From Polytrichum commune (taxonomy: Eukaryota; Streptophyta; Polytrichopsida; Polytrichales; Polytrichaceae), in assembly GCA_950295325.1 (NCBI GenBank), contig OX485809.1, positions 32,738,001-32,802,000 of the forward strand: a stretch of 64,000 bases of DNA, written 5' to 3'. The notes under the pieces were generated by a model. The model saw nothing but the letters and a program-made list of their open reading frames with translations. It was not told where the DNA came from and ran no database searches. Shown here one piece after another: positions 56,459 to 64,000 of this stretch. Position 1 is the first letter of the stretch; each line of letters begins with the position of its first letter. Made by a program: the position numbers and the translations under genes.

Positions 56459-59400
56459 TCAACAACTAGGACTACCATGTCTATCACTATCCTCGCCCTC
56501 CTCGGCCTCTATGTCTAGATAATCTAATACTAGGTTATTGAAAGGGCGGATGCGAAGAGGAGGTGGGGACGGTGCTTCCGCCAAGAGATTGGCAAGCCCA
56601 GCCGCATAGGAAGGGAGCTCGAACGTCGTCGAAGGCAAGGAAAACATGTCGGCGGTAAGGACACGAATCGGGCTAGGAAATGGAGCTTTGTACAAACATG
56701 ACAAGAAAAAAATTACATTAGACAATGACAACAACTTCAAAACGAGAAGGAAAAAAATGAAAAGAAGAAGTTCGAAGCCAACAACGAACTTACACACACA
56801 ACAAATCAAAGTTGCGCTTCGCCATTTTGCGGGGGGGAGGAGCAAAAACCGATCCCCGTTGTGGGGCCACGTGTTGTGAGGTGTGTTCTTGCTCTGCCTC
56901 ACGCATGGGGAGGAGGAGTGACTTGAAGATGTCGATGTCCGACTCTAAAGCCACAATATGGCGTTGAATGGAGCGGCATGCAAGGACGGAACCTCCTAAT
57001 ACAACCAATTGCGGAAATGTAAGGAGACGGGAATGAAAGGAAAATGAAACAAGTAGAAAAAAATTAAAAAATTAAAAAAATTAAAAATGAAAAACAAGGA
57101 GATTAAGGATATACCAACGCCATATTGCCAATCTAATATAATGTCGTCCTTGTCCGTGAGTGCGGAGAAAAAAATAGAAAAAAAGTCGGCTCGTTTTTCA
57201 CGAGCACCTCTCCATGGCACTCCGTCTTTCCTCATAGATTGGTTATTAGTATCAACGAAGCTGTTGAGCCATCCATCTCTCTTAAGATTGTACCCCTTGT
57301 CATCAACCTCCGAAGTGCGGACTCTCAAAACTGACTCATTACGAACGAGGACTTTAATGAAAAACTTGCGAGTCTGGAAGAAATCCGAACTTTAGAATTA
57401 GGAATTCTGAAAAACAAAAAAAAAACAAAAAAAAAACCCAAATATGAGGAAAGAAAGGAATTACCAATTCGGATGGAGAAGTGGACGACTGAAGGTCGAG
57501 GTCATTCATTCCAAACCAGTCTTCGGCGACGTAGAACTCCTCCGTATGTGCCCAGTTATGAATCAACCTAGATACTTCAGGATCTGCGGCGTGTGCGAAG
57601 ACTAGGACGCCGTCGTCATGCAGGTTAGCACTAGCAAAGGCAAACAAAACCTCGAAGTAAGAAGGAGATCGAGTGTTCCACTTAGGAACCTCTAAAGGGG
57701 AGGCATATATGTTAGGGACACGGAGGTTCTCGGGGACATCTGCAAAGAGAAGATCAATCCCTGTGTGAACCTTAGGCTTCGTATTAGGACGAATACGGCC
57801 CCCTCCAACCTGCGAGGCAAAAATTGAAAGAAATTAAAAAAAAACATAGATCAAGAAGGTGGATTAAACGAAAAAAACATTGAATGTTACACTGACCTTT
57901 GTAATGAATTCCTGGATGCGACGGTAGGCCGGAGGTTGAACCTTAGTTCGCATGAGGTCCTCTATCAGCTCCCCCATGTTGACATTCTCAATCAAAACGA
58001 GAGAAGACGACTTCTCTGAAGAAGTTGCGGAGGTATCAGGCGTGACGGCCTTCCTCTTGCGAGGAACGGAGGGGAGGGTCACACCACTATGGGAAGGCGC
58101 AGGAACAAGGTCTGGAGCTATGGCAGAAGGAGTTGCAGATGGACTACCGACAACAGTTGTGGTTGGAGCAGCCGTACGCTGAACGGAGGCCTTAGTGTAA
58201 GAACGAGTGGACACCTGACTGGAGGCCACCCTCTTAACTTTCCCCTTACCCTTTGCAGACCCAACCTCTTTCACAATGGGGGGAGGAGGAGGAATGGGGT
58301 CTTCTTCCGGCTCCTCCTCCAGTTCAATTACCTCCGGGGCAGAGGACACCAAGCTGCTGTAAAGGGATTCCTCTGGTTCGGGAACGAAACCACGTGAACA
58401 ATCCAAGTACCAGCCACTTGCGACCAAGTGCGGGTGGGGGAATTTGGTAATCTGCATGAGAGTGTATACACACTGACTATACCTCGTATCGAGCCATTCT
58501 TGGAGGAATGACGGCAAAGAAGAAGAAGGAAAAGCATTCTTGACGACAAGCTCACGATGAATGTACCTGCATAGTATAGGGTATGAGAATACGAAAAATG
58601 AAGCAAAAAAAAGAATGAAATGAAATAAGGTAAAACAAATCAATATAAAAAAATGGATTACCGATAAGCAACGCGCTTGATAGCAATGGGGCCTTCTTCA
58701 AATTCCAAGAGATCAAGGCCTTTGACAAATTTTAAATCTCCCTTGTCGTCAAAATAAACCAAAAATGCCTTGTCCCACAAAATCAGCCTCCAATGCTCAA
58801 CATAATTGGCAAGTTGGAGAATATCCTCCGAGGAACCCCAGTCAATGTCAACATCCGCCTCATTATCAAATGAAGCAATCTCAGCCTCAACCCCCTTCTC
58901 CAACTATGAAAAGAATGAAAAATAGTTTAGAAACCAGATTCCAAAAGTCATTAAAGAAATCTAAAACTAGGCATTGAAAATACACATATACCAAGCACAT
59001 TGAGGTTACTGATTTCCACATATCAGTTCTAGTAAGCTTGAAAACAGATTCTAGGATTGACTTCATAATTCATTAACCAGCCCCCTGAGGTTCCTGATTT
59101 GCACATAGTAATTCTAGGAAGCCCGAACCTAGACTCTAGGATTGACTTCATAATTAATGAAACAACCATTGAGGTTCCCGATTTCCACATATTAGTTGTA
59201 GTAAGCCTGAAACTAGACTCTAGGATTGACTACATAATCAAATATCAAGCCCCTTGAGGTCCCTTATTTCCACATATTAGTTCTAGTAAGCCTGAAAACA
59301 GACTATAGGATTGACTTCATAATTCATTAACCAGCCCCTTGAGGTTCCTGATTTCCACATATTTGTTGTAGTAAGCCCGAAACTAGAGTCTAGGATTGAC

Positions 59401-62400
59401 TTAATTATTCATTAACCAACCACTTGAGTAGCATGATTTCCACATATTAGTTCTAATAATCATGAAACATGACACAAGGCATGACTTCAAAATTCATTAA
59501 CCAACCACTTGAGTAGCATGATTTCCACATATTAGTTCTAATAAGCATGAAACATGACACAAGGCATGACTTCAAAATTCATTAATCAGCCCCTAGGGGT
59601 TCCTGATTTCCCCACCATAGTCCAATATTGGGCCTAGACACCACACATTCTAACACCCTCTCGGAACCGAGAGGGTGGCCAACTATGTATAAACCAGAAT
59701 CCACATTCTAAAACTCATTCTAAAAATCTAAGACTAGTCCTTCAAAGTCCACATTAACAAGCACATGGAGGTTCCTGATTTACACATATTAGTTCTAGTA
59801 AGCATGAAACTAGACTCTAGGAGTGACTTTATAATCAAATATCAAGCCCCTTCAGGTCCCTGATTTCCACATTATTAGCTCTTATAGGCCAGAAACTTTA
59901 CTCAAGGCTTGAATTCAAAACTCCTAGATCAACCCCTTGGGGTTCCTGATTTCCACATATTAGTTCTAATTGGCCAGAAACTTGACTCAATGCTTGACTT
60001 CATAATCAAATATCAAGCCCCTTAAGGTCCCTGATTTCCATATATTAGCTCTTATAGGCAAGAATCTTTACTCAAGGCTTGAATTCAAAACTCCTTGACC
60101 AGCCCCTTGGGTTCCTGATTTCCCCACCATTTTCCTATATTGGGCCTAGGCACTTCACTTTTTGGCACCCTCTCGGAACCGAGAGGGTGCCGAGCTATGT
60201 CTAAACCTGATACCATATACTAAAGCTCAATCCAGAAATTCAAGACTAGTCCTAAAAAGTCCACATTAGGAAGCACACGGAAGTTACTGATTTCCACATA
60301 TTAGTTCTAGGAAGCCTGAAACTAGACTCTAGGATTGACTTCATAATCAAATATGAAGCACCTTGAGGTCCCAGATTTCCACATATTAGTTCTAAAAGGC
60401 CAGAAACTTGACTCAATACTTGACTTCATAATCAAATATGAAGCTCCTTGAGGCCCCTGATTTCAACAAATTAGTTCTAATTCACCAGAAACTTGACTCA
60501 ATGCTTGACTTCATAATCAAATATCAAGCCCCTTGAGTTCCAAGATTTCCACATATTAGTTATAGTAAGCCTGAAACTAGACTCTAGGAATGACTTAATC
60601 ATTCATTAACCAGACACTTGAGTTGCTTGATTCCCACGTATTAGTTCTAATGTCAATCCAGAAATTGAAGACTAGTCCTACAAAGTCCACATTAGGAAGC
60701 ACACGCAAATTACTGATTTCCACATATTAGGTCTAGTAAGCCTGAAACTAGACTCTATTATGGACTTCATAATCAAATATCAAGACCCTTGAGGTCCTTG
60801 ATTTCCACACATTAGTTCTTATAGGCCAGAAACTTTACTCAAGGCTTGACTTCTAAACTCATAGACCAGCCCCTTGGGTTCCTGATTTCCCCACCATTTT
60901 CCTATATTGGGCCTAGGCACTCCACTTTCTGTCACCCTCTAGGAACCGAGAGGGTGCCGAGCTATGTCTAAACCTGATACCATATTCTAATTATCATTCC
61001 AACATTCTTATACTAGTCCTACAAAGTCCACATTTTGACACCCTCTCGGAACCGAGAGGGTGCCCAACTATAGGTAATCCTTATACCATATTCTAAATTT
61101 CAATCCAGAAATTCAAGACTAGTCTTTCAAAGTCCACATAAGCAAGCACATGGAGGTTCCTGATTTCCACATATTAGTTCTAGTAAGCCACTAACTAGAC
61201 TCTAGAATTTACTTAATAATCAAATATAAAGCCCCTTGACATCCATGTTTTCCACATATTATGTCTAGTAAGCATGAAACTAGACTTTAGGAGTGACTTT
61301 ATAATCAAGTATCAAGCCCCTTGAGGTCCCTGATTTCCACATTATTAGCTCTTATAGGCCATAAACTTTACTCAAGGCTTGAATTCAAAACTCCTAGACC
61401 AGCCCCTCGGGGTTCCTCATTTCCAAATACTAGTTCTAATTGGCCAGAAACTTGACTCAATGCTTGACTTCATAATCAAATATCAAGCCCCTTAAGGTCC
61501 CTGATTTCCATATATTAGCTCTTATAGGCCAGAGACTTTACTCAAGGCTTAAATTAAAAACTCCTAGACCAGCCCCTTGGGTTCCTGATTTCCCCACCAT
61601 TTTCCTATATTGGGCCTAGGCACTCCACTTTCTGACACCCTCTCGGAACTGAGAGGGTGCCGAGCTATGTATAAACCTGATACACTTTTCTAAATCTCAT
61701 TCCAACATTCTTATACTAGTCCTACAAAGTCCACATTTTGACACCCTCTCGAAACCGAGAGGGTGCCCAACTATGGATAATCCTTATACCATATTCTAAA
61801 TTTCAATCCACAAATTCAATACTAGTCTTTCAAAGTCCACATTTTGACAAGCTCTCGGAACCGAGAGGGTGCCCAACTATGTGTAAACCTGAAACCATAT
61901 TCTAAAACTCCTTACAGAAATCTAAAATTTGAAATAAAAAACGAAGAACAAACATCATTTCGGAAACCTCAAAAAGAGAAAGGATCAAAGAGAGGAAAAA
62001 AAATTGTAGATGCACCTGAGCCCAGAATGAAGCTTTGTTGAGCCAGTTTTCGAGGACTTTCTCCCTAAAAGGGAGAGACGATGGAAATCTATTCTTATCT
62101 TTGACATCGGCAGGGGAGTTCCACCAACGAAGCCACTTGGCCTTGAAGTGGGCATCGACATGTGCAGTGGCCACCTTTTGAAGTTTTTCGATTGTCATAT
62201 CAGTGACGAGGAAGGTGGAGAAATGACGGTCAATCTGCCACATACAACAGTGAAAAGGAAGAAAGAGATATGAAGCACGACAAGATTAATAGGAGAATGA
62301 AAGACTAAATGAAAAAACAAAGATAGGAGAGGCACCTCGTTGAAGAAATCATCACCGTTGTCCTTGTGGGCAACGGAAATGAACTTCTCAAAGTTCCGAG

Positions 62401-63694
62401 AACGAATGCTTTTGATCAACCTATCCTGGGCTTTTGTCATAGCCTCCCAAATATCAGTCGAAGATCTCTGAGCCTCGGGAGTGGCCTCACGGTATAACCT
62501 TGCGGCCGTATTAGCCGCGTTTGATATCTCCCTCTGAAACAAAAAGAAAAGCATAAGGAACGCACATAAACATGGGAGAAGCAAACTCAAGGAAAAATCA
62601 CCCAACATTTACCTTGTATAAAAATATGACGAAGACGTCTAATGTCAAGGGATACCAAGTAGGATTCTTCTCCATCTTGGACTCACACATCTTGTAGTCC
62701 GCAACGGAAAGGAGGTCTTTAAACTCCTCTAGCCTCATCTTCCCAAACGTCCGAATACGAAGTAACTTGGCGGGTAGGTTGTCCTTAACATGGTCATGTT
62801 CCGTGGACCTAAACAGATAAAATGTTAGAAGATAAAATGCGAAAAAAAAAGATAAGCTTAAGAACATCAAATATCGAACTCACCAGTTGATGTCATTCAT
62901 AGCATTAATGAAGATGGCTGTGCAATTTCTTGGATCCACCAGAATACAATCAGCAGAGATATGCCAATCTTTGTCCAACGGGTGATGATTGTTGATGTGC
63001 CTCCACCAAGCTGTCAACCGATGGTTCCCCTCCCACACGTAGAACATTTTGCCAACAAAGCCAACAAGGTCGGAGTCTCCTTGGAGAATGGCATCAAACT
63101 CTGCATTGGCCTCTTGCCATAATGGACTCCAAGAGGCCTTGATGTCATCGGATACATCAAGGCCCTCGTCGAGGTTGTTGTATGGAGAGACGTACATAGC
63201 TCGGTCACCATCACGATAACCCATCACGAACTCATTCTCCAAACGAGCAACATCAACGCCGTTGATAGGACGAACAAGAGGAAGACAACGCAAGCGACAC
63301 GATGGAATAGGGAAACGAGATTTCCCAAGAGGTTTGAATCGAACCCGTTGAATCACGGTGTTGGAATCTTGTTTCTGCGATCTCCGTACCAAAAGCTCTG
63401 TCTCATCCGGGTTCGACTCATCTAGAGGTTTTAGGCAGTCGGATACAACCGGAACATCAATCTAAAAGGAAAGAGAAGCACAACATAAGAAGACAACAGA
63501 AAAACCAAACATACAAGAAGCCGAATAAAACATTGACACACAAAAGAAAACCTCCAAAAGTTCAACGAATCAAACACCTCTCCCTGTGAGACGTCATCAA
63601 GAGCCGCAACGAGAGCCTCAGGAGGCGAAAAATGAACATTGACATCCTCCATTAAATGCACCCGTGATACAGTAAGAGCCAAAGCCTGCGATGC
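56459..63694 (-). CDS. Multi-exon gene with a ParB-like motif and a beta-class methyltransferase-like domain
   Basis: Eleven exons with GT-AG borders join in frame: 63694-63578, 63461-62884, 62808-62613, 62533-62336, 62234-62016, 58903-58662, 58566-57897, 57809-57465, 57373-57115, 56995-about 56798, and 56685-56459. The product is about 1,080 residues; the 5' end may lie further right, off the window. Exon 2 has VWEGNHRLTAWW (EGNHR at about 183-187), like the GxHR loop of ParB/sulfiredoxin folds. Exons 3-6 are charged and unrecognised. Exon 7 is Pro/Ser-rich and looks disordered. Exons 8-10 show the permuted order of N4/N6-type amino-methyltransferases: IDLLFADVPEN (about 759-768, motif IV place), AEDWFGMNDLDL, WRGAREK, then DIILDWQYGVGGS (motif I, about 936-944) and RHIVALESD. 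The DPPY-type catalytic motif is DVPE, so activity is doubtful. The last splice junction is ambiguous. No stop or frameshift is seen. Confidence 0.7.
58904..62015 (-). repeat. 3.1-kb intron filled with an 80-90-bp repeat and palindromes
   Basis: Nearly the whole intron consists of variants of one sentence: 'gatttccacatattagttct', 'agtaagcctgaaactagact', 'ctaggattgacttcataatc', 'aaatatcaagccccttgagg'. Every few units a CCCTCTCGGAACCGAGAGGG palindrome interrupts, usually followed by 'gcccaactatgtataaacc'. Smaller pieces of the same text lie between 63,750 and 64,000, upstream of exon 1. This is over ten times longer than the other introns of the gene, apart from whatever lies off the edge. Confidence 0.85.
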
Positions 63695-63893
63695 CTGCAT
63701 GCACAATATACATACCATGAAAATGTGACTAGATCCTAACCTGGAGTACATATATTAATCAACAGCCCATTGGAAGTTGTGATTATCCCACATTAACTCC
63801 AAAAACGAGAGGGTGCCAATGTCCCATGGAACTGAATCTAGGACTAGTACTTGAAAGTCCACATTCTGTCACCCTCTCGGTTCCGAGAGGGTG
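59654..63893. promoter_or_regulatory. Dispersed palindrome CCCTCTCGGAACCGAGAGGG in the introns
   Basis: 24-base inverted repeats (11-12-base arms, two-base centre AA or TT) at 59,654, 60,165, 60,933, 61,039, 61,636, 61,742, 61,849 and 63,870. Three of these have one changed base and one has two, and half sites lie near 63,806 and 63,964. The arms are better conserved than the repeat text around them. They may be binding sites, transcribed hairpins or both; function unknown. Confidence 0.8.
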
Positions 63894-64000
63894 CCCAACT
63901 ATGTATAAACCAGAATCCATATAATAGAACTCAATCCAGAAATTCAAGACTAGTCCTCCATAGTGGGTGCCCAACTATGTATAAACCTGATACCAGATTA
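63695..64000 (-). other. Upstream intron or promoter of the ParB/methyltransferase-like gene
   Basis: Begins, on the minus strand, with the splice acceptor CATGCAG before exon 1 and contains the same palindrome and 'gcccaactatgtataaacc' text as the 3.1-kb intron. This suggests another repeat-filled intron running off the window, with further 5' exons beyond it. Confidence 0.5.

Noticed and set aside
56459-63694. Bacterial or phage contamination because of ParB and methylase motifs
   Set aside because: Eleven exons with GT-AG borders and plant-like introns cannot come from a bacterial contig.

Overview
This is a gene-poor stretch of a eukaryotic nuclear genome, almost certainly a land plant. 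It carries a fatty-acid-elongase 3-ketoacyl-CoA synthase (KCS) of plant type, a plant-style tRNA-Pro(CGG), GT-AG introns and a short TTTAGGG-type telomere-like tract. The style of the transposase and LINE proteins makes me lean towards a non-seed plant (bryophyte, lycophyte or fern), but that is an impression, not a proof. No bacterial-style operons, rRNA genes or CRISPR arrays are present.

Layout. 1-9,000: intergenic DNA with dispersed repeats, one tRNA gene and a pogo-like non-autonomous element. 9,000-13,600: a conserved island with the single-exon KCS gene (minus strand) and its upstream region. 13,600-33,450: a bed of transposon relics, many with readable ends: Harbinger-like, hAT-like and Mutator-like MITEs, and a high-copy family (called R1 here) that often lies in head-to-head pairs. 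33,445-52,070: a decayed minus-strand LINE split by a 13.8-kb DNA element with 28-bp terminal inverted repeats (34,404-48,219). 52,070-56,450: more degraded DNA with two MITEs, a foldback and a minisatellite. 56,459-63,694 (and beyond the right edge): an 11-exon minus-strand gene.

The 13.8-kb element is the most striking object. It carries a transposase-like gene of the DUF7869 type (minus strand, one intron) that is complete except for three in-frame stops, and an unrelated accessory ORF (plus strand). Upstream of each gene is an array of the same perfect palindrome, core TTACGGACGCGCGTCCGTAA. The two genes point outward from the two arrays. I read this as an autonomous-type transposon, now dead, whose own DNA-binding protein recognised the palindromes.

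The second object is the 11-exon gene. It predicts a protein of about 1,080 residues with a ParB-like EGNHR motif near the N-terminus and, at the C-terminus, the order of motifs of a beta-class amino-methyltransferase (motif IV region, then motif I and the following GxE-like strand). Its introns, above all a 3.1-kb one, are packed with a different palindrome, CCCTCTCGGAACCGAGAGGG. Two unrelated gene systems in one window each tied to its own private palindrome array is the pattern most worth following up.
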